NCBI RefSeq assembly: GCF_023277745.1
Contig: NZ_CP086322.1
Coordinates: 2,666,001-2,730,000, forward strand
Direction of reading: 5' to 3'
DNA: 64,000 bases
DNA from: Streptomyces halobius
Lineage (GTDB): Bacteria; Actinomycetota; Actinomycetes; Streptomycetales; Streptomycetaceae
In this document: in pieces, positions 25,977-33,891 of the stretch
Layout of the letters: each line of letters begins with the position of its first letter
Numbering within the stretch: the first letter of the stretch is position 1
Program-made: the position numbers and the translations under genes
Notes under the pieces: generated by a model
Seen by the model: only the letters and a program-made list of their open reading frames with translations
Told to the model about the DNA's origin: nothing
Databases searched by the model: none

Positions 25977-26840
25977 ATGCCGACAGACGGCGGGGAACAG
26001 AGCGAGAGTGGCGACGGGACTGTGCGGCACTTCACGGTCCACCACGACGGCGTCACGATCCCGGTGTCCCGCGGTGGCCGGGAACGGCCACTGGTCCTGT
26101 GCCCTGGACTGAACTCGACGGAGGCCGACCTGCACGAACTGGCCGGGCTTCTCCGGCGTGACCACGACGTGGTGACCTTCGACCTCAGGGGACATGGCCT
26201 CGCCTCGGCCGCCGACCGGTACTCCTTCGGAGCATTTCTGAGCGATCTTGTCGTCGTGCTGGCAGAGCTCGACCTGCCTTCGGCGCCCGTTCTCGTGGGC
26301 TACTCGCTGGGGGCGGACCTGGCCGTGCACTACGCCTCCGAGCATCCTGACGACGTCGCCGAGCTGGTCCTCATCGATGGGGCGAACCCGCTGCCCGCGC
26401 CGTTCATCACCGATGCTGACCTGGCGGAATTCCGCGAAATGGCGGACGACCTGGCGACGGAGGCTGAGCGGTCCAAGGGCACCGCACGTCAGGTGTTGCT
26501 CACCGCACAGGACATCCACGACCTGAACCTCGAAATGGATGTGGTTCGGTCCGCAATCCTCGACCGGTACCGGAAGATCGACCACCCGATCAGCATGATC
26601 ATGTCGGCCTCGGTCGCCGGTGACAGCACCGAAGGGCGCGCGCCACGGCACAACCACCTCTGGCGTGCCGGCATAGAGCAGCTCGTCCGCGAGCGGCCGC
26701 ACACCTCCACGTCGTGGCTCGACGCCGATCACCGGCTGGTCTTCACCCATGCCCCGGAAATCACGCAGATTATCCGGAGCGCCCAAGGACCAGCCAGGCC
26801 GAATTCTCGGCCCGACCTTGGAAGACTGGTCCGATGCTGA
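25977..26840 (+). CDS. Alpha/beta hydrolase
   Basis: This 287-aa hydrolase has PLVLCPGLN (oxyanion loop), FDLRGHG, a nucleophile elbow GYSLGA (Ser near residue 106), and a late DADHRLVF containing the probable catalytic His. It is in the esterase/epoxide-hydrolase-like superfamily; substrate unknown. Start ATG 25977 is favoured because the preceding ~110 bp show poor codon bias, though ATG 25866 would fit a leaderless transcript. It overlaps the MerR gene by 7 bp and shares its promoter. Confidence 0.8.
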   Translation: MPTDGGEQSESGDGTVRHFTVHHDGVTIPVSRGGRERPLVLCPGLNSTEADLHELAGLLRRDHDVVTFDLRGHGLASAADRYSFGAFLSDLVVVLAELDLPSAPVLVGYSLGADLAVHYASEHPDDVAELVLIDGANPLPAPFITDADLAEFREMADDLATEAERSKGTARQVLLTAQDIHDLNLEMDVVRSAILDRYRKIDHPISMIMSASVAGDSTEGRAPRHNHLWRAGIEQLVRERPHTSTSWLDADHRLVFTHAPEITQIIRSAQGPARPNSRPDLGRLVRC

Positions 26841-27667
26841 GCATCGGCGAGCTGGCGTCGTACGCCGGCGTGACGGTGCGTGCGGTGAGGCACTATCACG
26901 CCAAGAGCCTTCTGCCGGAGCCGGAGCGGGACCGCTCCGGATATCGCAGGTACGACGCCGCCGCTGTGGTCCAGCTGATCAAGATCCGGACCCTCGCCGA
27001 GGCCGGGGTCCCGCTGGCGCGCGTGCGGGAGCTGCTCCAAGCCGACGGGAAAGAGTTCGCCGCGGCGGTCGCAGACATCGACAAGCGGCTGCGAGCGGAA
27101 ATCCGTGAGCTACAGCGGCACCGCGGGCGGATCGCCCGCCTTGCCGCGGGGGACAACCTGGCACTGCCTGAGGAGGTGGTCGAGTTCCTCGACCGGCTGC
27201 GGGCGCTCGGGGTCGACGAGCGGATCGTGCAGGCTGAACGCGACGGCTGGATCCCGCTTGCCGCGCACGCACCCGAGCGAGTCCCGGAGTGGATAGCACG
27301 CAAGCGGGAGCAGATCGCCGACCCGCAGCCCATCGACTTCTACCTCACCCTGAGCCAGGCTCTCGACCGGACCGACGACGACCCACAGCTGAGCGAGCTG
27401 GCCGACAAGCTGGCCGCCTACCTCACGCAGATGGCCGGCGAGCGGGGCGAGGACTACATCGATGATGCCGACATCGAGCCACCGCTGGCCAAACTCATGG
27501 ACACCCTGGCGTTCGACACCGTACCGCCGGCCCGTCGACTGATCGAGCTGCTGAAGAAGCGAGGCTGGACCGGCTGGACCAAGGTCGAGCGCGTGAGCGC
27601 CACACGGAGTGAGAGCGGAACGCAGCAGGAAGACACTGCGGAGCTGCGTTCCCGGCGTAAGCGGTGA
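26834..27667 (+). CDS. MerR-family regulator
   Basis: This 277-aa protein has an N-terminal MerR winged helix (LSIGELASYAGVTVRAVRHYH, then RDRSGYRRYDAAAVVQLIKI) and a dimerisation coiled coil (RLRAEIRELQRHRGRIARL). The long C-terminal part (FLDRLRALGVDERIVQAERDGW...) resembles the effector domain of actinobacterial MerR proteins that sense small organic ligands. It is coupled to the hydrolase gene and probably controls their common promoter at 25825-25858. Confidence 0.87.
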   Translation: MLSIGELASYAGVTVRAVRHYHAKSLLPEPERDRSGYRRYDAAAVVQLIKIRTLAEAGVPLARVRELLQADGKEFAAAVADIDKRLRAEIRELQRHRGRIARLAAGDNLALPEEVVEFLDRLRALGVDERIVQAERDGWIPLAAHAPERVPEWIARKREQIADPQPIDFYLTLSQALDRTDDDPQLSELADKLAAYLTQMAGERGEDYIDDADIEPPLAKLMDTLAFDTVPPARRLIELLKKRGWTGWTKVERVSATRSESGTQQEDTAELRSRRKR

Positions 27668-27746
27668 CGGCGCTCGGCCATAGAGAGTCCCCAGGATCGC
27701 CGGCCCGCACCGGGGTAGAACGCCGTCTCCATGCCCCGACCGTACC

Positions 27747-27782
27747 GAGATCGCCCCCGGGAAAACTCTTGTCGTCGAAGGG
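27747..27782 (+). repeat. PTH2-tail repeat R3
   Basis: GAGATCGCCCCCGGGAAAAC followed by TCTTGTCGTCGAAGGG; the frame reads EIAPGKTLVVEG and stays open for the same number of codons as PTH2, ending GCGTAGGCGGGCT like PTH2's GCCGTAGGCGGGCT. This is the best copy and extends about 85 bp. Confidence 0.85.
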
Positions 27783-27863
27783 GGCAGTCGGTTCTGCCCT
27801 CTCCCGCGCGAACGACCGGCGTAGGCGGGCTAGACCCTGCCAACGTGCGTCGCCCTGGGGCGG

Positions 27864-28838
27864 CTACTTGCCGGAGAAGAAGGCGTTCAGCAGCAACTCG
27901 ACGACGATCAAGCCGACACCAGCGATGCCACCGGCTGCCGCGTTCTGATAAAGGATCGCCGCGACCACCACAGCGGCGGCAATCGCGGCTGGCTCAGGAA
28001 CCCCCTGCCGCGCTGCCACGATGACAATCGCCGCGACCAGGACAGCTGTGAGAGACAGACACAACGCATCGCCCATCCGACGCGGTCGTTTGAGGTCAGG
28101 CTCGTCCAAGAGCGCTCCGAGCCGCCCCGAGGCGTACCGCTCGCTGATCGTCAGCGCCATGCGCGCAAGGTCGCGCGCCGCCTTCCGCGGATCCTTGTCC
28201 AGTTCGGCCTCAGCGGCCCGCAACGCCCCCACGACCTGGGCCGCGCGGCCCTTCAGCGGGCCGTTACGCCGCGAGAACAAGGGGACAGTCCCCCGGGTCA
28301 TCCGGGCACCCCGCACGCGCATCACTGGAAGCCGAAGGGACAGATTCCGGAGGTGAACATCACGGCTTCCGGAAGAGCGCACGATGTCCGCACACTGCCC
28401 AATCAAGCGAGTCCGGACGTTCACGCGTTCGAAGGTGTAGCCCCCTGCACCACACATCCGGGCAACAGAAGCCAGAAGCGACCACAGAGGGTATGTCAGC
28501 AGCAGCAAGGCGATAGCGCCTGCGCCTACGTCGCCGATGAACCAAACGACCAGAGCTTTCGCATCGCTGTAGTACGGAAACTGCTCGGCACGTTCGTCTG
28601 TTTGCTTCACATAGATCGACAGCACATTGCCGCTCACGCGGAGGCAAACGAAGGCGAACACAGCCCACAGCACCCACGTCCGTACTCGACGCTGGTGGTA
28701 GTGCCGTAAAGCCACCCGAGCCGGGCCCGGTACAGGACCGATCCCGAGCACTTCGGCGTCCTCACGCAGCTTCCGTATCGCCTCATCCGCCTGCCGCCTG
28801 TGGCGTGCAGCCAGAGGAGCCCCCCTCCATCTCATCAC
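27864..28838 (-). CDS. Hypothetical membrane protein, block 3
   Basis: This 324-aa protein has a basic N-terminus, two transmembrane helices near residues 53-75 and 98-125 (GAGAIALLLLTYPLWSLLA), a ~130-residue cytoplasmic part with helical repeats (AQVVGALRAAEAELDKDPRKAARDLARMALTI split across two helices), and two C-terminal helices (AVLVAAIVIVAARQG; GVGLIVVELLLNAF). No family recognised. It is the only gene between repeats R3 and R4 and converges on R3. GC is somewhat lower and rare codons more frequent than in the backbone. Confidence 0.65.
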   Translation of the reverse strand: MMRWRGAPLAARHRRQADEAIRKLREDAEVLGIGPVPGPARVALRHYHQRRVRTWVLWAVFAFVCLRVSGNVLSIYVKQTDERAEQFPYYSDAKALVVWFIGDVGAGAIALLLLTYPLWSLLASVARMCGAGGYTFERVNVRTRLIGQCADIVRSSGSRDVHLRNLSLRLPVMRVRGARMTRGTVPLFSRRNGPLKGRAAQVVGALRAAEAELDKDPRKAARDLARMALTISERYASGRLGALLDEPDLKRPRRMGDALCLSLTAVLVAAIVIVAARQGVPEPAAIAAAVVVAAILYQNAAAGGIAGVGLIVVELLLNAFFSGK

Positions 28839-28936
28839 CAGCCGATCATCGCATCCGGCGACCAGTAGCTTCGGTCGTCCTCAACTCCCTGCGGATGAGC
28901 GCCACCTGGGAACAATGCAACATCCTGCCCCCGAAC

Positions 28937-28971
28937 GAGATCGCCCCCCGGATAACTCGTGCAGTCGAGGG
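28937..28971 (+). repeat. PTH2-tail repeat R4
   Basis: GAGATCGCCCCCCGGATAAC then TCGTGCAGTCGAGGG; the frame reads EIAPRITRAVEG. The 22 bp before it (AATGCAA...GCCCCCGAAC) match those before R7 with four differences, though not the PTH2 gene itself. Confidence 0.8.
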
Positions 28972-29120
28972 ATACGAACGCGTCGGCGCCTCGCCGGACC
29001 CGCGCGCGCCGGCCGATCACCTGGCGCTGAGGGGCGTGGAAACTCTTCGCGGAGCTGAGGAACACCCGGCGGGTGGCTCTCCTGCAGGGAAGTGACCGGG
29101 CCCGGTCGGCGGAGGACTTG

Positions 29121-30314
29121 TCAGGCCGGCTGGGCGGAGGAGCTCATCGCCGGGGTGGGAGCGGGGGCCGGGGTCTCGGGAGCGTGGGGGTAGGCGGCTG
29201 TCCGGTTCTGGAAGGAGAGGATCTTCGGGTTCAGGACGACGCCGTCGCGGATCTCGATGGCGTTGCTGACCGTGGCGTCGGTCTCCCATACCGCCGGGCC
29301 GCTCATGACCTTGCGCAGGTAGGGCAGGAGCGCCTGGCTGATTTCCCACGTGGCCGAGTTCCACAGATGGGACGGGCTGTGGTCCACCGCGTAGTAGTGG
29401 CAGCCCGGCCCGACCGTGGGCATCGGGTCGCCGAAGGAGGTCGGTCGGGACCATTCGAAGCCCATGCCCTCGTCGCAGGCGACGTCGATGAAGAAGGTTC
29501 CCGGCCGGAACAAGGCGAGTTCCCGGTCGGAGACGAACACGAGCGGCGCGTCGGTGTCCTGCCGGATGCAGTTGACGATGATGTCGAACCCGGCCAAGTA
29601 CTCCGCGAACGGCACGGGACCGGCCGCGCTGAGCGTCTGCAGGCGCGACGGATCTCCTTCCTCCTCCTGGAAGTGGCCCATCACGACCGACGGCATCGGC
29701 GATGCCACCGCCGCTGCGGCGCGTTGAGTGAGCACCGTGACGTCTGAGACCCCCATGGCACCCAGGCCCGTGACCGCTCCGCGCGCCGTGGCGCCGAAGC
29801 TGATGACCACTGCCCGCAGGCGACGCCCATAGCTGCCGGTCAGCCCGCCGAGTTGCAGGGCGTGCAGCACCGAACAGTAACCGGCGAGCTCGTTGTTCTT
29901 GTGGAACACATGGACGCTGAAGGCGCCCGTGGAGGTCCAGTGGTTCATGGCCTCCCAGGCGATCAGCGTCAGCCGTCGGTCGATGCCGATCTGGGTCATC
30001 TTCTCGTCCTGCACACAGTGCGGCCATCCCCAAAGCACTTGACCTTCGCGCAGCGCCGCGGCGTCTTCGTGTCTGGGTTTGGGCAGCAGCAACACATCGC
30101 ACTCGGCGAGGAGTTGCTCGCGGGAGCGCAGGCCGGCCACGAGGGGGCGCAGTGCGTCGTCGGCGACGCCGAACCGTTCACCGTACCCCTGTTCGAGGAA
30201 GATCCTCTCGCGTACGTCGGGGGCGATCCGGCCGAGGTGACCGGGGTACAACGGCAGCCGGAACTCGTTCTCCTTGCGGGAGGAGGCGAGTACTCCGAGG
30301 CTCATCAGGCTCAT
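29121..30314 (-). CDS. N5-(carboxyethyl)ornithine synthase-like dehydrogenase
   Basis: This 397-aa NAD(P)-dependent enzyme is of the alanine dehydrogenase/transhydrogenase fold. Features in order: LASSRKENEFRLPLYP, GYGERFG, VLWGWPHCVQ, LIAWEAMNHW, FHKNNELAGYCSVLHALQ, the Rossmann loop ISFGATARGAV, FDIIVNCIRQDTD, FIDVACDEGMGFEWSRPT and YYAVDHSPS. These best match N5-(carboxyethyl)ornithine synthase, which reductively condenses pyruvate with ornithine or lysine; the substrate here is inferred. Several ATGs lie at 30305-30329; 30314 is preferred. A Cys-rich small gene lies 56 bp upstream. Confidence 0.75.
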   Translation of the reverse strand: MSLMSLGVLASSRKENEFRLPLYPGHLGRIAPDVRERIFLEQGYGERFGVADDALRPLVAGLRSREQLLAECDVLLLPKPRHEDAAALREGQVLWGWPHCVQDEKMTQIGIDRRLTLIAWEAMNHWTSTGAFSVHVFHKNNELAGYCSVLHALQLGGLTGSYGRRLRAVVISFGATARGAVTGLGAMGVSDVTVLTQRAAAAVASPMPSVVMGHFQEEEGDPSRLQTLSAAGPVPFAEYLAGFDIIVNCIRQDTDAPLVFVSDRELALFRPGTFFIDVACDEGMGFEWSRPTSFGDPMPTVGPGCHYYAVDHSPSHLWNSATWEISQALLPYLRKVMSGPAVWETDATVSNAIEIRDGVVLNPKILSFQNRTAAYPHAPETPAPAPTPAMSSSAQPA

Positions 30315-30370
30315 GCGCTTCCTCATCATTTCGTTCTTGTCGTGCCGGTTGTGGCTGCCGGGTTTCCGGG

Positions 30371-30643
30371 TCAGGAGTGGTCGGCCTGGTGCCTGCGTAC
30401 GCGCTCGGCCAGAGGGAGGGGCGTCTCGTCCAGACCGTTGACCGACCCGCTCGCCATGCGTGCGCACGTTCCGTGGCAGGCGAGCAGTCGCCTGTCGTCG
30501 CGGTGGGAAACCACCACCGCCTCCGGGGCCGGCGCGCTCCGGTAGTCGGTGCCGCAGATGAGGCACGCCAAGCCGGAGAGCATCTCGGCGGTCGGTTCGG
30601 TGCGGCCGCGGCGGCGGCCGGAGATCGATTCCTGTGAATACAT
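30371..30643 (-). CDS. Small Cys-rich protein
   Basis: This 90-aa protein has CLIC followed by CHGTC, four cysteines and a His that may bind one zinc ion (GLACLICGTDY ... RLLACHGTCARM). The rest is polar, with no signal peptide. Similar small proteins occur beside many Streptomyces operons with no known role. It precedes the carboxyethylornithine-synthase-like gene and is probably co-transcribed with it. Confidence 0.6.
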   Translation of the reverse strand: MYSQESISGRRRGRTEPTAEMLSGLACLICGTDYRSAPAPEAVVVSHRDDRRLLACHGTCARMASGSVNGLDETPLPLAERVRRHQADHS

Positions 30644-31150
30644 GCGTCCTGCATCCTCTTGATCGGTTCAGGGCGTGCATGAGGCGCCGGAATACCTCTC
30701 GGACGCCCCGGGAACAAGGAAATCCACTACCGCGGGGCGCGGAACGGGATACCGAAGACAACGCGTCAGGACGAGCCAGGGGGCATGGTGCGGCTCTTTT
30801 CCGGCCGGACGCGATGTGCTCCGGCCTTGCCGTTCCCCGAGGGCGACGCCGACACGGATGACGGCATGCGAGGTGCGCTCGGTGCCGCAACCGTACTCCC
30901 CTCCGGACCTGCAGACGACCCGTGAGGGTGTCGCCGGACCCTTCCCCGACCGACCGGGAACGTTCTCGGTGCTCCGGACGTTGTAGCGAGTGGTTGTAGT
31001 TGAAGTTTGCGACGTGTAAGCGCCCGCGGAGTTCTGACAGCGGGTGCTTCGCCGTTTTCGGGGGTTTTCTTCGACTGCTGGCGACCAGCAGCCCGGGATC
31101 GCGCGAGTGCGCGTTCTCCGACCTCCTCGCCATCTCGAAGGAGACGTCAC
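30644..31150. other. Long intergenic region upstream of a cold-shock gene
   Basis: 507 bp without a supported gene, between divergent transcripts. It must hold the promoter of the Cys-rich/dehydrogenase pair and a leader for the cold-shock gene; the end carries a GAAGGAG site at 31137-31143. Cold-shock genes often have long leaders that refold in the cold, but no conserved cold box was recognised. Confidence 0.5.
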
Positions 31151-31355
31151 ATGGCTCAAGGAAACCGTGAGGTGGTTCAACCCGGACAAGGGCTTCGGCT
31201 TCATCGCCCCCGATGAGGGCGGCGCCGGCATCTTCGTCCACCACTCGGCGATCGACATGGGTGGTTTCCGCTCTTTGGAGGAGAACCAGCGAGTGGAGTT
31301 CACCGCCAGCCAGGGCCCCAAGGGTATGCAGGCCGACCAGGTCAGCGCGCTCTGA
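31151..31355 (+). pseudogene. Cold-shock (CSD) gene with a +1 shift at its start
   Basis: From codon 6 on, the gene encodes a standard cold-shock domain: RNP1 KGFGFI, RNP2 IFVHHSAI, ending QADQVSAL, about 67 residues. The ribosome site and ATG at 31151 would begin MAQG as in normal Csp proteins, but GAAACC at 31161-31166 has one A too many. The ATG frame therefore ends in a stop at 31216. Translation could start only from a downstream GTG (near 31166), missing the first strand. Either a real frameshift or a sequence error. Confidence 0.72.
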
Positions 31356-31477
31356 AGACACCCCATTCCGAGGCAGGCCCGCGCCACGGTCCTGCCTCGC
31401 GCTGCTTCCGAACGGGTGCCGCTTCCGGCGCCCCCTTCGCGCCGGAGGCAGCGCCCGTGCACGCCGAAAGGAACACT

Positions 31478-32569
31478 GTGGCCACTGACATCAGCTACCG
31501 GGGCACCGGTCCGGCGGACCACGCCGAGATGACCAAACCCCCGCCCGCCGGCCGGGGCAGCGACTACGCCGCGCTGTCCCGCGAGGTGAAGCAGAGCGGG
31601 CTGTTGAAGCGGCGGCCGGGCTACTACTCCGTCAAGGTGGGGACGAACCTGCTCCTGCTGGCCGCCGGCTGGACCGCGTTCGCCCTGATCGGGCAGTCAT
31701 GGTGGCAGCTGCTGACGGCCGCCTTCCTCGCGGTGATGTTCACCCAGACCGGGTTCATCGGGCACGACGCCGGACACCACCAGATCGCCGCCTCCAAGCG
31801 CGTCAACAACCTGATCGGCCACGTGCACGCCGACCTGCTGATCGGCCTCAGCTACAGCTGGTGGATCTCCAAGCACAACCGTCACCACTCCCACCCCAAC
31901 CACGTCGACCGCGACCCCGACATCGCCGACGGCGCTATCGCCTTCACCCAGGACCACGCTCGCGTCCGCCGCGGACCGTATGCCTGGCTGGCCCGCCACC
32001 AGGCCTGGCTGTTCTTCCCGATGCTGCTCCTGGAAGGACTCGCCCTGCACGTCGCCGGCGTACGGGCGCTGCTCGACCGCACCGGCACCGCAACCTCGCG
32101 GAGGACCAAGTTGGCCGAGGCGGGACTGCTGACGGCGCATCTCGGCGGCTATCTCGCCGCCCTGTTCCTGGTCCTGTCCCCCGTCCAGGCCGTGTGCTTC
32201 CTCCTTGTGCACCAGGGGCTGTTCGGGCTCTACATGGGGTGCTCGTTCGCCCCCAACCACAAGGGCATGCCCATCTTCGCCAAGGACGACAAGATCGACT
32301 TCCTGCGTCGGCAGGTACTGACGTCACGCAACATCCGTGGCCATAGGTTCACCGACTTCGCGCTCGGCGGGCTGAACTACCAGATCGAACACCACCTGTT
32401 CCCCTCTATGCCGCGGCCCAGCCTGCGCCATGCCCAGGAACTCGTCCGCACGTTCTGCGTCCGGCGCGGCATCGCCTACCACGAGACCGGACTCTTCAAC
32501 TCCTACGCCCAGGTCCTGCGGCACCTCCACGCGGTCGGCGGCCCCCTGCGCCCCGAACTGGAATACTGA
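31478..32569 (+). CDS. Membrane fatty-acid desaturase
   Basis: This 363-aa di-iron membrane enzyme has the three His boxes HDAGHH, HNRHHSHPN and QIEHHLFP, with helices between (NLLLLAAGWTAFALIG; LFLVLSPVQAVCFLLV). It would use O2 and electrons from a ferredoxin-type donor to desaturate acyl chains. The GTG at 31478 follows GAAAGGA. It lies 122 bp after the cold-shock gene in the same direction; a cold-shock protein and a desaturase are a sensible membrane-cold-response pair, but co-regulation is inference. Confidence 0.9.
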   Translation: MATDISYRGTGPADHAEMTKPPPAGRGSDYAALSREVKQSGLLKRRPGYYSVKVGTNLLLLAAGWTAFALIGQSWWQLLTAAFLAVMFTQTGFIGHDAGHHQIAASKRVNNLIGHVHADLLIGLSYSWWISKHNRHHSHPNHVDRDPDIADGAIAFTQDHARVRRGPYAWLARHQAWLFFPMLLLEGLALHVAGVRALLDRTGTATSRRTKLAEAGLLTAHLGGYLAALFLVLSPVQAVCFLLVHQGLFGLYMGCSFAPNHKGMPIFAKDDKIDFLRRQVLTSRNIRGHRFTDFALGGLNYQIEHHLFPSMPRPSLRHAQELVRTFCVRRGIAYHETGLFNSYAQVLRHLHAVGGPLRPELEY

Positions 32570-32605
32570 TCGCCAGTCCGCTGCCGTAGGCCACGATGTC
32601 TTGAC

Positions 32606-32630
32606 GAGATCACCCCCGGGAAAACTCTTG
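32606..32630 (+). repeat. PTH2-tail repeat R5
   Basis: GAGATCACCCCCGGGAAAAC then TCTTG; the frame reads EITPGKTL. On the other strand it provides the last codons (QEFSRG, stop) of a minus-strand gene. Confidence 0.82.
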
Positions 32631-32945
32631 GGGGTCGGCTCCGTGGAACTGAGCGATCTGTTCGACGCTGATGTCGTCGCCGCGGAAGAAGGCCAGGTTG
32701 GTGTAGGGGTCCTGCCCCTGCCATGCGCCAGCGATCCAGGCAAGACGTTCCAGCGGATCGTGCCCGCACGGTTGTGCCGTCTGCGTACCGTCCATACCGC
32801 CGCTGCGGAATCGTCTGCCCCATGCGGGGTCGATCTGGTCCAGCATCTCGGCCTGCCCGGTGACGAGGTTGGTGACCGGGCCGTACCCAGGGGAGCGGGC
32901 TGCGATGTGCTCAGCGAGATTGTGGACACTGTGGTGGCCGCGCAC
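32610..32945 (-). CDS. Small hypothetical protein, block 5
   Basis: This ~111-aa protein from GTG 32945 has a well-biased codon use (HSVHNLAEHIAARSPGYG; AEMLDQIDPAWGRRF; LERLAWIAGAWQGQDPY; DDISVEQIAQFHGADPQEF). The open frame begins right at repeat R6, where it also reads EFSRGD, and ends at a TGA inside repeat R5 that reads EFSRG. The gene thus fills the block exactly from repeat to repeat. No family recognised; the SVEQIAQFHGA segment recalls the end of a helix-turn-helix domain. Confidence 0.5.
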   Translation of the reverse strand: MRGHHSVHNLAEHIAARSPGYGPVTNLVTGQAEMLDQIDPAWGRRFRSGGMDGTQTAQPCGHDPLERLAWIAGAWQGQDPYTNLAFFRGDDISVEQIAQFHGADPQEFSRG

Positions 32946-32981
32946 GGTGCCGTCCTCGTCCAGGAAGGCTCCCAGACGGGA

Positions 32982-33005
32982 GGGATCGCCCCGGGAAAAC
33001 TCTTA
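32982..33005 (+). repeat. PTH2-tail repeat R6
   Basis: GGGATCGCCCCGGGAAAACT then CTTA; the frame reads GIAPGKLL. Two bases shorter than R5 in the C/G core. Confidence 0.78.
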
Positions 33006-33011
33006 CGGTCG

Positions 33012-33233
33012 ATGTCGTGCGGAACTCACCGGATGCCCTCCTGGACAACCCCGCGCCGTCTCGCCGCCGCCGTGGTCCTCTGCGCGGTGTTCGCGTCCGG
33101 CTGGTTCCTCGGCCAGCCCGTGTACGTCCCCGAATGCACCATAGGCCCCCACCGCTACAGCGATCACCTGGAGGCGGAAAACTGCGACACCCGACCGCGT
33201 CTGCTCGCGTGGTTGAACGGCGACTGGAGCTGA
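33012..33233 (+). CDS. Small exported or membrane-anchored protein
   Basis: This 73-aa protein (or 66 aa from ATG 33033) has one N-terminal hydrophobic helix (AAAVVLCAVFASGWFLG) and a short exported tail with two cysteines (VPECTIG ... ENCDTRP) that could form a disulfide. It begins 7 bp after repeat R6. No family recognised. Confidence 0.5.
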   Translation: MSCGTHRMPSWTTPRRLAAAVVLCAVFASGWFLGQPVYVPECTIGPHRYSDHLEAENCDTRPRLLAWLNGDWS

Positions 33234-33249
33234 CCGCGAACCGGCCCGC

Positions 33250-33538
33250 TCAATGCCCCTCGTTGAGCGGGCCGGTACCGTTCGTGTGCCAGAGTTCGCC
33301 GGTGAGGGCGAGGACGGTGAGGGTGAAGAGGACAACCGTTGCGAGGAGGATGAGCGCGGCCAGCGCATACACCTTCCCCTCCCCATCTTTCCGCTGCGGC
33401 CGCTGTGCCGCCTCGATGCTGGCCTGAGGAGCAGCCCGCAGCGACGGTAGCCAGCACCCAGCCGTCGTTCTCCAGGTCCCAGTACTCCAGGAGACTGCCG
33501 CACCGTATGCAGTTGACCGTGTATCGCTGCTGCACCAT
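33250..33538 (-). pseudogene. Small zinc-ribbon plus membrane-helix protein, frameshifted
   Basis: From ATG 33538 the first part encodes VQQRYTVNCIRCGSLLEYW, a CxxC half zinc ribbon. About 40 codons on, the coding frame moves by one base and continues ASIEAAQRPQRKDGEGKVYALA, then a transmembrane helix (LILLATVVLFTLTVLALTG), ending GPLNEGH at 33250. The second part has no start of its own. The ATG overlaps the TGA of the upstream gene (TGATG), so they form an operon. It converges on repeat R6. Confidence 0.55.
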
Positions 33539-33807
33539 CACCCCGTCAGCAGGGCGAAGGCGGCGAGGACCAGGACGAGGCCGGCGGCGACGATGGCGAC
33601 GGACGCCCAGGAACGGCGGTATCCGGAGTCGGTGAACCGCGCAGGCCGCACACCTGGGTCCGGGTCCGCGCGGAACGGCTGCGGTCCGGGCGGGTTGTCC
33701 TTCCACCGTGCGGCGAGCATACGGGCACGCGCCGATGGCTCCTTCGGCCCTTGCTCCGCCCACTTGATATCGAACTCGTCGGGTATGTCGCCCTGTCGCT
33801 CTGTCAT
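33538..33807 (-). CDS. Small single-span membrane protein
   Basis: This 89-aa protein has a charged N-terminal 65 residues (PDEFDIKWAEQGPKEPSAR; ARWKDNPPGPQPFRADPDP) and a C-terminal transmembrane helix (ASVAIVAAGLVLVLAAFALL). It overlaps the next minus-strand gene at TGATG and is divergent from the LmeA-like gene, 84 bp apart. Function unknown. Confidence 0.6.
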   Translation of the reverse strand: MTERQGDIPDEFDIKWAEQGPKEPSARARMLAARWKDNPPGPQPFRADPDPGVRPARFTDSGYRRSWASVAIVAAGLVLVLAAFALLTG

Positions 33808-33891
33808 AACGAGCACTGTAGCGACGCCGCCGGAGCACGAGTGGTGAGATGGGGCGGTACAGACCAATCCTTCGGGAAGGAGCACCCCGCC

